A stretch of DNA of 64,000 nt, from contig NZ_AP022567.1 of assembly GCF_010727475.1 (NCBI RefSeq), positions 3,224,001 to 3,288,000 on the forward strand. Direction: 5' to 3'. Position numbers and translations under genes: made by a program. Shown here in pieces: positions 1 through 8,141 of this stretch; position 1 is the stretch's first letter, and each line of letters opens with the position of its first letter. The DNA comes from Mycolicibacterium mageritense (GTDB lineage: Bacteria > Actinomycetota > Actinomycetes > Mycobacteriales > Mycobacteriaceae). The notes beneath the pieces are model-generated. The model was not told where the DNA came from, did no database searches, and saw nothing but the letters and a program-made list of their open reading frames with translations.

Positions 1-1
1 G

Positions 2-316
2 CAGATCGACGGCAAGCCCGTGCTGTCGTACTTCAACGCGAGCAACGGCAACATGGAGGTGCGGGTCGCCTACGACCCGACGGGCCTGGGCACCGCGCCC
101 GTCACGACCGTGGTCTTCGCGGGCGAATGGCCCGATCCCGTGGATTCGCTGCCGGACGACAACCGGCTCGCGCAGCCGTACGGCGGGTACATCTCCCCGG
201 GATCCACGCTCGACGCGGTCCGGGTGTTCATCAGCCAGTGGAACACCACGCCGCGCGGCGGCACGCCGTACCGGGTCATCCAGTACGCGGTGAACCCGTT
301 CAAGCCGTGGGAATAG
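2..316 (+). CDS. DUF4185-like protein, C-terminal part (cut by window start)
   Basis: The frame is open from base 2 and ends at a TAG at 314-316, so only about 104 C-terminal residues are visible and the true start lies outside the window. The piece reads like the end of a secreted beta-propeller/glycosidase-like DUF4185 protein, with a Trp/Tyr/Pro-rich sequence and the ending NPFKPWE. In M. tuberculosis a protein of this kind (Rv3707c, from memory) lies just beyond the proline-rich genes that flank the ergothioneine locus, and the position here agrees. The function is unknown. The family assignment rests on context and a short C-terminus only. Confidence 0.55.
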   Translation, partial: QIDGKPVLSYFNASNGNMEVRVAYDPTGLGTAPVTTVVFAGEWPDPVDSLPDDNRLAQPYGGYISPGSTLDAVRVFISQWNTTPRGGTPYRVIQYAVNPFKPWE

Positions 317-387
317 CCGCTCCTTTCACAGCTGATTCATAGCGCATTCTTGATCACCACCTGAGTACGGCTCGCATGCTCAGGAAC

Positions 388-822
388 ATGACAGATACAC
401 CGTCCTCGTCCGAGCCCGCCACCACGCCGGTGGCCACTTCCGAACCGGTCGCGGCTGCGCCGGTCACGCCGCCGGTCACGCAACAGCCCGTCGTCCAGGA
501 GCCACGCCGGCCGAGCCGGCTCATGCAGACCGCGGCCTGGGTGGGGATCACCGCGGGCATCGTCTTCATCGTCGCCGTGGTGTTCGGCACGGGCTTCTTC
601 CTCGGTGCCCATTCCGACGGCGGCCATCCTCGCGGCGGCGGCGGGTTCCACGACCGGCCCGGCATGATGATGTTCCACCGCGGCGGCCCGCCTCCGATGG
701 GGCAGCTCGGTCCGGGCATGTTCGGCCCGGGTGGTCCCGACTTCGGTCCCGGTGGGCCCGGCTTCCGCCCGCCTGCCGAGCGTCCGGAGGCGCCGTCGAC
801 CGCCGCGCCGGCACGACCGTGA
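388..822 (+). CDS. Proline/glycine-rich single-pass membrane protein
   Basis: This is a protein of about 144 residues. The N-terminal third is Thr/Pro/Val-rich and probably cytosolic. One strongly hydrophobic helix follows at about residues 48-72. A low-complexity Gly/Pro/His/Met-rich tail with repeated GPGG units forms the rest. I chose the ATG at 388 (MTDTPSSS) over the in-frame ATG at 376 because a CAGGA sequence precedes it. It resembles the proline-rich hypotheticals Rv3705A/Rv3706c found at this place in M. tuberculosis. No catalytic motif is visible. An envelope location is inferred from the membrane helix. Confidence 0.7.
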   Translation: MTDTPSSSEPATTPVATSEPVAAAPVTPPVTQQPVVQEPRRPSRLMQTAAWVGITAGIVFIVAVVFGTGFFLGAHSDGGHPRGGGGFHDRPGMMMFHRGGPPPMGQLGPGMFGPGGPDFGPGGPGFRPPAERPEAPSTAAPARP

Positions 823-872
823 TCACGCCCACTTTCTTTTGACTCATTCCAGAAAGGGCGCATACTGGAACC

Positions 873-1313
873 GTGACCGCGGTGCATGACCACGACCCCA
901 GGGCCCGATTGCGGGCCGTGGGGCTACGGGTCACGGCACCGCGGGTCGCGGTGCTCGAGGCGCTCGCCGCCGAACCACATTCGACTGCAGATGATGTGGC
1001 CGGCCGCGTGCGACAAACCCTCGGCTCGGTGTCGACCCAAGCCGTTTACGACGTACTGCGGGCCTGCGTCAACGCGGGCCTGGTGCGGCGCATCGAGCCG
1101 GCAGGCTCGTCGGCCCGCTACGAGACCCGGGCCACCGACAACCATCACCACCTGGTGTGCCGGGTGTGCGGCCGGGTGGCCGACGTCGACTGCGCGGTGG
1201 GGCACGCTCCGTGCCTGGAACCGTCCGAACTCGCGGGCTTCACGGTCGACGAAGCCGAAGTCGTGTTCTGGGGCGTGTGCCCGGAATGCCAGGCCGCGAA
1301 CAGCACCGCCTAG
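873..1313 (+). CDS. Fur-family metal/redox-responsive repressor
   Basis: This 146-residue protein matches the Fur family in length. The N-terminal winged helix (residues 8-85) contains the recognition region STQAVYDVLRACVNAGLVRRIE. The dimerisation part has NHHHLVC (about 90-96) and two CxxC pairs, CRVC (96-99) and CPEC near the C-terminus, as in zinc-structured Fur/FurA proteins. It starts with GTG at 873. No katG lies next to it, so it is not in the usual furA-katG pair and its target cannot be read from context. A TTGACT-like -35 element lies at about 839. A strong intrinsic terminator follows the gene. Confidence 0.88.
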   Translation: MTAVHDHDPRARLRAVGLRVTAPRVAVLEALAAEPHSTADDVAGRVRQTLGSVSTQAVYDVLRACVNAGLVRRIEPAGSSARYETRATDNHHHLVCRVCGRVADVDCAVGHAPCLEPSELAGFTVDEAEVVFWGVCPECQAANSTA

Positions 1314-1335
1314 ACCACATCTGCAGCCCGATGGA

Positions 1336-1376
1336 CGCCCCGGTCGCCGTTACGACGACCGGGGCGCCTGCATTTT
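1336..1376 (+). terminator. Intrinsic terminator of the Fur gene
   Basis: An 11 bp perfect stem (CGCCCCGGTCG at 1336-1346 with CGACCGGGGCG at 1356-1366) is followed within five bases by TTTTT at 1373-1377. It lies 22 bases after the Fur stop codon. GC-rich hairpins with a clean U-run are uncommon in mycobacteria, so this one is notable. Confidence 0.85.
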
Positions 1377-1425
1377 TGTCCCAACCGCTGGCCGCCCGGC
1401 GCCCGGCGTGAGATTCTCGCTAACC

Positions 1426-1941
1426 ATGACGCGGAATCGGGGGCTCGTTGTCGCGCTTGTCGCGGCGCTGGGTGTGATGACCGGTTGCGCCGCCACCGGG
1501 CCACACCGCGGCACCGCCCCGGTGTTCGCCGTCGGCGACTGCGTCAGCGTGCCCGTGCCGGAGCCGTCGGAGCCCGCGCCGGTGCAGGCCGCCAAGGTGG
1601 CCTGCAGCGAGGATCCGAGCTACACCGTCGGTGCGATCGCCTCGGAGGAAGGGCAGTGCCCGAGTTCGGAGTACCAGCATCTGGCCGCGAAGCTGGCCGA
1701 TCCGGCGACGGCCCGGCTGTGCCTGGTGCCCAACCTCGTCGCCGACCATTGCTACGAGATGGGCGTTCCGATGGGTGTGGTCGAGCTGGCCAATTGCGCT
1801 GATCGCGGCCAGGGTGTGCTGGTGCAGGTGACACAGCGGCTCGACGTCCGGGACCAGTCCGCGTGCCCCACCGAATCCGGCCATTTCGCATGGCCGTACC
1901 CGTCGCCGGCCCGGACCTATTGCACTCGCACCGTGTACTGA
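1426..1941 (+). CDS. Putative lipoprotein, cysteine-rich
   Basis: The 171-residue protein starts at ATG 1426. It has a basic N-terminus (MTRNRG), a hydrophobic core and a lipobox-like MTGCA at residues 18-22, so it is probably lipidated at the Cys and anchored outside the membrane. The mature part has about eight further Cys residues, which suggests disulfides, and no enzyme motif. It is followed 17 bases later by the PknH-sensor-like secreted protein, so the two may be cotranscribed. The function is unknown. The -3 residue of the lipobox is Met rather than Leu, so lipidation is probable rather than certain. Confidence 0.7.
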   Translation: MTRNRGLVVALVAALGVMTGCAATGPHRGTAPVFAVGDCVSVPVPEPSEPAPVQAAKVACSEDPSYTVGAIASEEGQCPSSEYQHLAAKLADPATARLCLVPNLVADHCYEMGVPMGVVELANCADRGQGVLVQVTQRLDVRDQSACPTESGHFAWPYPSPARTYCTRTVY

Positions 1942-1958
1942 ATGGCATCATCAAGGTC

Positions 1959-2600
1959 ATGCGTGCCGTGACTGTGGGTCTCGGGGTGGCCGGTCTAGCG
2001 CTTGCCCTCGCGGCACCCGCCGGTGCCCGTCCGTCCGACCCGGGTGTGGTGTCCTACGCGGTGCTGCCGAAGGGTTCGGTCGGCAACATCGTGGGCGCCC
2101 CGATGACGTGGGAATCGGAATCCAACGATCCGTTCCAGGCCTTCTCCGTGGAAAACCCGGTGTGCAACAACTGGGCCGACATCGGACTGCCCGAGGTGTA
2201 CAACGATCCCGACCTGGCGTCGTTCAACTCGGCCACCACCCAGACCTCGGCCAACGACCAGAACCATTACGTCAAGCAGGCGGTCGGGGTTTTCGCCGAC
2301 GGCGACGCCGCCGACCGCGCGTTCCACCGGGTCGTCGACCGCACCGTGGGCTGTTCGGGGCAGACCACCCCGATGCATCTGGACAATTTCGTCACCCAGG
2401 TGTGGACCTTCACCGGAGGGCCCGCGAGTGCGACCGACGCCGACTGGGTCAAGCAGGAGGCCGGTACCGACCGCCGCTGCTTCAACACCACCCGCAAACG
2501 CGAGAATGTCCTGCTACAGGCCAAGGTGTGCCAGTCTGGCAACGGCGGCCCCGCGGTCAACGTGCTGGCGGGCGCAATGCAGAACAGCCTGGGTCAGTAG
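1959..2600 (+). CDS. Secreted PknH-type sensor-domain protein (Rv3705c-like)
   Basis: The 213-residue protein starts at ATG 1959 and has a signal peptide, MRAVTVGLGVAGLALALAAP, with probable cleavage after AGA (residue about 23). The mature part has the pattern of the extracellular PknH_C-like sensor fold of mycobacteria, with paired Cys in NPVCNNW, TVGCSG, DRRCFN and KVCQSG. Rv3705c lies directly upstream of egtA in M. tuberculosis and the same arrangement is seen here. The ligand is not known. A 175-base gap to egtA contains a GGCGGCC/GGCCGCC hairpin (2705-2722) and probably the egt promoter. Confidence 0.82.
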   Translation: MRAVTVGLGVAGLALALAAPAGARPSDPGVVSYAVLPKGSVGNIVGAPMTWESESNDPFQAFSVENPVCNNWADIGLPEVYNDPDLASFNSATTQTSANDQNHYVKQAVGVFADGDAADRAFHRVVDRTVGCSGQTTPMHLDNFVTQVWTFTGGPASATDADWVKQEAGTDRRCFNTTRKRENVLLQAKVCQSGNGGPAVNVLAGAMQNSLGQ

Positions 2601-2775
2601 CAGCCGCAGGCTGTGGTCGGGCCGCAGTTCGGGTATCCGTCACCAACGCGTCATCACTGAAAACGGGAATTTGTCGGTCCTCTCTGGAAGATAGATGGGG
2701 AAGTGGCGGCCAGACGGCCGCCGTGCCGCCAACCAGAAGGATCGGCGCCGGTCCGGACTGGGAGGGATACACGCC

Positions 2776-4044
2776 ATGACCCTGCCCATGCGCTCACGCC
2801 CGCGCGAGCCTGCCCTAGGAGAGTTCACCAGCGCCGCCCAAGCCGCCGAGTACATCGGCAGTCACTGCCTGCAGGCCGGTCCGGTGGGACGGGTGGGTCT
2901 GGAGATCGAAGCACACTGCTTCGACCTGACGGACCCGATGCGCCGTCCCGGCTGGGAGGAGTTGTCCGACGCCATCGCGAGCGTGCCCGCGCTGCCGGGC
3001 GGCAGCCGCATCACGGTCGAACCCGGCGGTGCCGTCGAGCTGTCCGGCCCACCGGCCGACGCGGCTCCGGAGGCCATCATCGGGCTGCTGGCCGACCGGG
3101 CGGCGCTGCGGGCGGCCTTCGCGCGGCGGGGTCTCGGGTTGGTGCTGCTCGGCACCGACCCGCTGCGGCCCACGCAGCGCGTCAACCCCGGTCCCCGCTA
3201 CCAGGCCATGGAGCGCTTCTTCGCGGCCAGCGGCACCGCAGAGGCGGGCGCCGCGATGATGACGGCGACGGCCTCGGTTCAGGTCAACCTCGACGCGGGC
3301 CCGCAGGAGGGCTGGGCCGAGCGGGTGAAGCTCGCACATGCATTGGGCCCCACCATGATTGCCGTGACCGCCAACTCGCCGCTGCTGGGCGCCCGGTTCA
3401 CCGGCTGGAACTCGACGCGCCAGTGGGTGTGGGGCCAGCTCGACTCGGCGCGCTGCGGGCCGATCCTCGGCGGCGACGACGACCCGGCCAGCGACTGGGC
3501 GCGGTACGCGCTGCGGGCCCCCGTCATGCTCGTTCATGCGCCCGAGGCGCTGCCCGTGACCAATTGGGTTCCGTTCGCCGATTGGGCCGACGGACGGGCG
3601 GTGCTGGGTGGGCGCCGGCCGACCGAAGCGGACCTCGACTACCACCTGACGACACTGTTCCCGCCGGTGCGGCCGCGCCGATGGTTGGAGATCCGCTATC
3701 TCGACAGCGTGCCCGACGCGCTGTGGCCCGCGGTGGTGTTCACCCTCACGACGCTGCTCGACGACTCCGATGCGACCGCGACAGCCACCGAGGCCACGGC
3801 GCCGGTGGCCGATGCGTGGGACCGGGCCGCCCGGGTCGGCCTCGCCGACCGGCGTCTGCACGCCGCCGCGGTCACGTGTGTGCAGGCCGCGGCCGAACGG
3901 GCCCCGGCCGAACTCGCGGAATCGATGGGGCAATTGGTGCGTTCGGTCGAACAGGGCCGCAGTCCGGCCGACGACTTCGCCGACCGGGTGGTGGCTCACG
4001 GAATCGCCCCCGCTGTGCGGCAACTGGCGGAAGGTGAGCTGTGA
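2776..4044 (+). CDS. egtA: EgtA, glutamate-cysteine ligase of ergothioneine synthesis
   Basis: EgtA makes gamma-glutamylcysteine from Glu, Cys and ATP, the sulfur donor used by EgtB. It has 422 residues and belongs to the GCS2 ligase fold. The GLEIEAHCFD strand carries the metal-binding acidic residues near residue 40, and an Asn-rich active-site region (TANSPLLGARFTGWNSTRQ) follows. The start ATG at 2776 is preceded by a strong GGAGGGA (2761-2767), which rules out the longer upstream frame. The stop overlaps the egtB start by four bases (GTGA), so translation is coupled. Gene order egtA-B-C-D-E is the actinobacterial standard. Confidence 0.97.
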   Translation: MTLPMRSRPREPALGEFTSAAQAAEYIGSHCLQAGPVGRVGLEIEAHCFDLTDPMRRPGWEELSDAIASVPALPGGSRITVEPGGAVELSGPPADAAPEAIIGLLADRAALRAAFARRGLGLVLLGTDPLRPTQRVNPGPRYQAMERFFAASGTAEAGAAMMTATASVQVNLDAGPQEGWAERVKLAHALGPTMIAVTANSPLLGARFTGWNSTRQWVWGQLDSARCGPILGGDDDPASDWARYALRAPVMLVHAPEALPVTNWVPFADWADGRAVLGGRRPTEADLDYHLTTLFPPVRPRRWLEIRYLDSVPDALWPAVVFTLTTLLDDSDATATATEATAPVADAWDRAARVGLADRRLHAAAVTCVQAAAERAPAELAESMGQLVRSVEQGRSPADDFADRVVAHGIAPAVRQLAEGEL

Positions 4045-5315
4045 GCACACGCGAGACCTTGGCCCGCGAACTCATCCGGGCCCGCGAGCGCACGCTGCGC
4101 CTGGTCGACTTCGACGACGCCGAGCTGCATCGTCAATACGACCCGCTGATGAGCCCGCTGGTGTGGGATCTGGCGCACATCGGCCAGCAGGAAGAACTGT
4201 GGCTGTTGCGCGGCGGCAACCCCGACCGGCCCGGCATGCTGACGCCCGAGGTGGACCGGCTGTATGACGCGTTCGTGCATTCGCGCGCGAGCCGAGTCAG
4301 CCTGCCGCTGCTGCCGCCGGCCGACGCCCGCGCGTACTGCGCCACCGTGCGCTCCAAAGCCCTGGACGCCCTCGACGCGCTGCCGGCCGATGACGCCGGG
4401 TTCAACTTCGGGTTGGTGATCAGCCACGAGAACCAGCACGACGAAACCATGCTGCAGGCCCTGAACCTGCGGAAGGGCCCCGCGCTGCTGGACGCCGGAG
4501 CGTCGCTGCCCACCGGACGTCCCGGCGTGGCCGGCACGTCGGTGCTGGTTCCGGGCGGCCCGTTCACGCTCGGGGTCGACGCACTCGCCGAACCTCATTC
4601 GTTGGACAACGAGCGTCCGGCCCACACCGTCGACGTGCCGTCGTTCCGGATCGGCCGCGTCCCGGTCACCAACGCCGAATGGCGTGACTTCATCGACGAC
4701 GGCGGATATCAGCAGTCGCGCTGGTGGTCCGAACGGGGCTGGGCGCACCGGCAGGAGGCCGGCCTGGTCGCGCCGCAGTTCTGGAACCCCGACGGCTCGC
4801 GCGTGCGGTTCGGGCACGTCGAGCCGATCCCGGCCGACGAACCTGTCCAGCACGTCACGTTCTTCGAAGCCGAGGCGTTCGCCGCGTGGGCCGGAGCGCG
4901 GCTGCCCACGGAGATCGAATGGGAGAAGGCGGCCGCGTGGGATCCGGTTGCGGGTGCCCGCCGCCGATTCCCTTGGGGCACTGCGGAACCTGATCGCCGA
5001 CTGGCCAACCTGGGGGGCGACGCACTGCGGCCCGCGCCCGTCGGCGCCTATCCCGCGGGCGCATCGGCCTATGGCGCCGAGCAGATGCTGGGTGACGTCT
5101 GGGAATGGACGACGTCGCCACTGCGGCCGTGGCCCGGCTTCACCCCGATGGTCTACGACCGCTACACCGAGCCGTTCTTCGACGGTGACTACCGGGTGCT
5201 GCGGGGCGGATCGTGGGCCGTTGCGCCAGGCATCCTGCGGCCGAGCTTCCGCAACTGGGACCACCCCATTCGGCGGCAGATCTTCTCCGGCGTCCGGTTG
5301 GCATGGGATGTGTAG
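4041..5315 (+). CDS. egtB: EgtB, iron-dependent sulfoxide synthase
   Basis: EgtB joins gamma-glutamylcysteine to hercynine with O2 to give gamma-glutamyl-hercynylcysteine sulfoxide. It has 424 residues. The N-terminal DinB-like bundle carries the three-histidine iron site: His46 in DLAHIGQ, then His129 and His133 in SHENQHDE. These are offset by a constant five residues from the well-studied M. thermoresistibile enzyme. The C-terminal half (about 155-424) is an FGE-sulfatase fold, with signatures such as LPTEIEWEKAA, GDVWEWT and VLRGGSW. It starts with GTG inside the egtA stop and overlaps egtC by eight bases. Confidence 0.97.
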   Translation: MSTRETLARELIRARERTLRLVDFDDAELHRQYDPLMSPLVWDLAHIGQQEELWLLRGGNPDRPGMLTPEVDRLYDAFVHSRASRVSLPLLPPADARAYCATVRSKALDALDALPADDAGFNFGLVISHENQHDETMLQALNLRKGPALLDAGASLPTGRPGVAGTSVLVPGGPFTLGVDALAEPHSLDNERPAHTVDVPSFRIGRVPVTNAEWRDFIDDGGYQQSRWWSERGWAHRQEAGLVAPQFWNPDGSRVRFGHVEPIPADEPVQHVTFFEAEAFAAWAGARLPTEIEWEKAAAWDPVAGARRRFPWGTAEPDRRLANLGGDALRPAPVGAYPAGASAYGAEQMLGDVWEWTTSPLRPWPGFTPMVYDRYTEPFFDGDYRVLRGGSWAVAPGILRPSFRNWDHPIRRQIFSGVRLAWDV

Positions 5316-6000
5316 GCATCTGGGCTGGCTCGGAGCGCCGCGGTCGGTGGCCGCGTTGATGCTCGACCCACCGCAGAGCCTGTTGGTGCAGTCCTATGCG
5401 CCACGACGGCAGAAGCACGGCTTGATGAACGCCGACGGTTGGGGCGCAGGCTTTTTCGACGACGGTGTGCCCAGGCGTTGGCGCAGCGACAAGCCGCTGT
5501 GGGGTGACGCGTCGTTCGCGTCGGTCGCGCCGGCCCTTCGCAGTGGTTGCGTGGTCGCCGCGGTGCGCTCGGCGACCATCGGGATGCCGATCGAGCCGTC
5601 GGCGTCGGCGCCGTTCAGCGACGGGCAGTGGCTGTTGTCGCACAACGGCGTGGTCGACCGCGCGGTGCTGCCGCTTTCGGCGCTCGCAGAATCTACCGTG
5701 GACAGCGCGTTGCTGGCGGCGCTGATCTTCTCCAGGGGCCTCGACGCGTTGGGTGACACTGTCGCCGAGGTAGGCGCATCGGATCCGAACGCGCGGCTGA
5801 ACATCCTGGCGGCCAACGGTTCCTGCCTTCTGGCCACCACCTGGGGCGATACCCTGTCGATGCTGCGTTGCGACGACGGCGTGGTGCTCGCCAGTGAACC
5901 CTACGATGACGATCCCGCCTGGCAGGACATCCCCGACCGGCACCTGGTGACGGTGCGCGACGGTCACGTCGAGCTCACCCCCATGAAAGGCACGCCATGA
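5308..6000 (+). CDS. egtC: EgtC, gamma-glutamyl hercynylcysteine sulfoxide amidohydrolase
   Basis: EgtC removes the glutamate from the EgtB product. It is a 230-residue class II glutamine amidotransferase fold. The ATG at 5308 gives Met-Cys-Arg-His, so Cys2 becomes the N-terminal nucleophile after Met removal. This fixes the start even though it lies inside egtB. NADGWGAGF (about 34-42) and LSHNGVVD are typical fold motifs. It is coupled to egtB (8-base overlap) and to egtD (ATGA overlap). Confidence 0.96.
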   Translation: MCRHLGWLGAPRSVAALMLDPPQSLLVQSYAPRRQKHGLMNADGWGAGFFDDGVPRRWRSDKPLWGDASFASVAPALRSGCVVAAVRSATIGMPIEPSASAPFSDGQWLLSHNGVVDRAVLPLSALAESTVDSALLAALIFSRGLDALGDTVAEVGASDPNARLNILAANGSCLLATTWGDTLSMLRCDDGVVLASEPYDDDPAWQDIPDRHLVTVRDGHVELTPMKGTP

Positions 6001-6962
6001 CGTTCACGCTGTCGAACTACCTCGCGGCCGATTCCGCGGCCGCCGCGCTGCGTCGCGATGTGCGCGACGGTCTGACCAAGACGCCGAAAGAGTTGCCGCC
6101 CAAGTGGTTCTACGACTCGGTGGGCAGCGACCTGTTCGACCAGATCACGCGGCTGCCCGAGTACTACCCGACCCGCACCGAGGCCCAGATCCTGCGGGAC
6201 CGTTCCGCTGAGATCGCCGCGGCCGCCGGCGCAGACACGCTCGTGGAGCTGGGCAGCGGCACGTCGGAGAAGACGCGGATGCTGCTCGATGCCATGCGCG
6301 ACGGCGGTCAGCTGCGCCGGTTCATCCCGTTCGACGTCGATGCCGGGGTGCTGCAGGCCGCGGGCAAGGCCATCGGCCGTGAATACTCCGGCATCGAGAT
6401 CGACGCGGTATGTGGTGATTTCGAGGAACATCTCGGCAAGATCCCGCGGGTCGGCCGGCGGTTGGTGATCTTCCTCGGCTCGACCATCGGCAACCTGACG
6501 CCTGGCCCCCGCGCGGAGTTCCTGGAAACCCTCGCCGACACGCTGCAACCCGGCGACAGCCTGCTGCTGGGCACCGATCTGGTGAAGGACACCGGCCGGT
6601 TGGTCCGCGCGTACGACGACAGTGCCGGTGTCACGGCGGAATTCAACCGCAACGTGCTGGCCGTGGTGAACCGTGAGCTCGACGCCGACTTCGACCTCGG
6701 GGCCTTCGAGCACGTGGCGCGCTGGAACGACACCGAGGAGCGCATCGAGATGTGGCTGAGGGCCCGCAGCGCCCAGCGGGTCAGGGTCGCGGCGCTCGAC
6801 CTCGATGTTGCGTACGCGGCGGGAGAAGAGATGCTCACCGAGGTGTCGTGCAAGTTCCGTTCCGATGGCGTGGCCGCGGAGTTGGCGAAAGCCGGTCTGC
6901 GGCAGACGCATTGGTGGACTGACGCCGCCGGCGACTTCGGCCTGACGCTGGCGGTGAAATGA
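5997..6962 (+). CDS. egtD: EgtD, L-histidine N-alpha-trimethyltransferase
   Basis: EgtD methylates histidine three times with S-adenosylmethionine to make hercynine, the first committed step of ergothioneine synthesis. It has 321 residues, the usual family length. The SAM site is LVELGSGTSEKTRMLL (about residues 81-96). The family marker YDSVGSDLFDQIT and the EYYPTRTEAQIL histidine-binding stretch lie just before it. The start overlaps egtC by four bases and the stop overlaps egtE by four. Confidence 0.97.
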   Translation: MTFTLSNYLAADSAAAALRRDVRDGLTKTPKELPPKWFYDSVGSDLFDQITRLPEYYPTRTEAQILRDRSAEIAAAAGADTLVELGSGTSEKTRMLLDAMRDGGQLRRFIPFDVDAGVLQAAGKAIGREYSGIEIDAVCGDFEEHLGKIPRVGRRLVIFLGSTIGNLTPGPRAEFLETLADTLQPGDSLLLGTDLVKDTGRLVRAYDDSAGVTAEFNRNVLAVVNRELDADFDLGAFEHVARWNDTEERIEMWLRARSAQRVRVAALDLDVAYAAGEEMLTEVSCKFRSDGVAAELAKAGLRQTHWWTDAAGDFGLTLAVK

Positions 6963-8080
6963 GTCTCGCCCAGCAGTGGCGGGATGCCCGCCCTAAGGTC
7001 GCCGGCCTGCACTTCGACAGCGGCGCGTGCTCACGGCAGAGCTTCGCGGTGATCGACGCGACCGCGACCCACGCGCGTCACGAGGCCGAGGTGGGCGGCT
7101 ATGTCGCGGCCGACGCCGCGGCCCCCGTGCTCGATGCGGGGCGTGCCGCGGTGGCCGCACTGACCGGCCTCGCCGCGTCCGACGTCATCTACACGTCCGG
7201 TTCGGGCCACGCTCTCGAGTTGCTGCTCGGCAGCTGGGTGGGAGAGCGGACGCTGGCATGCCTGCCGGGCGAGTTCGGCCCGAACCTGGCGATCATGGCG
7301 GCCAACGGTTTTCAGGTGCGTGCCCTGCCCGTCGACTCCGACGGCCGGTTGGTCGTCGACGATGCCGCACGTGCGCTCGCCGCTGATCCCCCGGCGCTGG
7401 TGCACCTGACCGCGCTGGCCAGCCAGCGGGGTGTCGCCCAGCCGCTGGCCGAGATCGTCGCGGTGTGCCGCGCGGAAGGTATCCCGATCGTGGTGGACGC
7501 CGCCCAGGCGCTCGGGCATCTGGACTGCAACGTCGAACCCGACGCGGTGTACTCGTCGTCGCGCAAATGGATCGCCGGGCCGCGCGGCGTCGGCGTGCTG
7601 GCAATCCGCCCGGAGCTGGCGTCACGGCTGGAACCGCCTGTGCCGCCCGCGGACTGGGGGGTGCCGATGTCCGTCTTGGAGAAACTCGCGCAGGGCGAGC
7701 ACAACGAGGCGGCCCGGATCGGCTACTCGGTTGCGCTCGGTGAGCACCTGGCCGCGGGCCCCGAGGCCGTGCGCGCGAGGCTGGCCGAGGTCGGGCGGCT
7801 GTCGCGGCAGGTGCTCGCCGATACGTCCGGCTGGCGCGTCGTCGAGCCGGCCGACGAGCCGACCGCGATCACCACGCTCGAGCCGACCGACGGTGCCGAT
7901 CCGGTTTCGGTGCGGGCGTGGCTTATCGCCGAACGCGGAATCGTTACCACGGCATGCGAACTCGCCCGAGCGCCCTTTGAGATGACCAAGCCCGTGCTCC
8001 GCATCTCGCCGCATGTCGACACTACTGCCGAGGATCTCGACCAGTTCGCCGGAGCCTTGCGCGACGCGTCGAATCGGTAG
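6959..8080 (+). CDS. egtE: EgtE, PLP-dependent hercynylcysteine sulfoxide lyase
   Basis: EgtE cleaves hercynylcysteine sulfoxide to ergothioneine, pyruvate and ammonia. It has 373 residues and the class V aminotransferase (NifS-like) fold. The PLP Schiff-base lysine is Lys203 in SSSRKWIAGPRG. The cofactor aspartate is in VVDAAQALGH (about 178-187), and SGSGHA (about 80-85) resembles the phosphate-binding turn. It closes the coupled egt operon. Downstream, the gene order departs from M. tuberculosis, where an Rv3699-type methyltransferase would follow. Confidence 0.95.
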   Translation: MSLAQQWRDARPKVAGLHFDSGACSRQSFAVIDATATHARHEAEVGGYVAADAAAPVLDAGRAAVAALTGLAASDVIYTSGSGHALELLLGSWVGERTLACLPGEFGPNLAIMAANGFQVRALPVDSDGRLVVDDAARALAADPPALVHLTALASQRGVAQPLAEIVAVCRAEGIPIVVDAAQALGHLDCNVEPDAVYSSSRKWIAGPRGVGVLAIRPELASRLEPPVPPADWGVPMSVLEKLAQGEHNEAARIGYSVALGEHLAAGPEAVRARLAEVGRLSRQVLADTSGWRVVEPADEPTAITTLEPTDGADPVSVRAWLIAERGIVTTACELARAPFEMTKPVLRISPHVDTTAEDLDQFAGALRDASNR

Positions 8081-8141
8081 CCCCGCCCCGTGTCCGCGGG
8101 TTTCACTGTGGAGTTGTCAAGGTGCGTTAGTGGGTTGGTGG

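Noticed and set aside
2703..4037. Long alternative frames over egtA on both strands
   Set aside because: They read as Arg/Gly/Pro-rich shadows of high-GC coding DNA and conflict with the clear EgtA frame and its GGAGGGA site.
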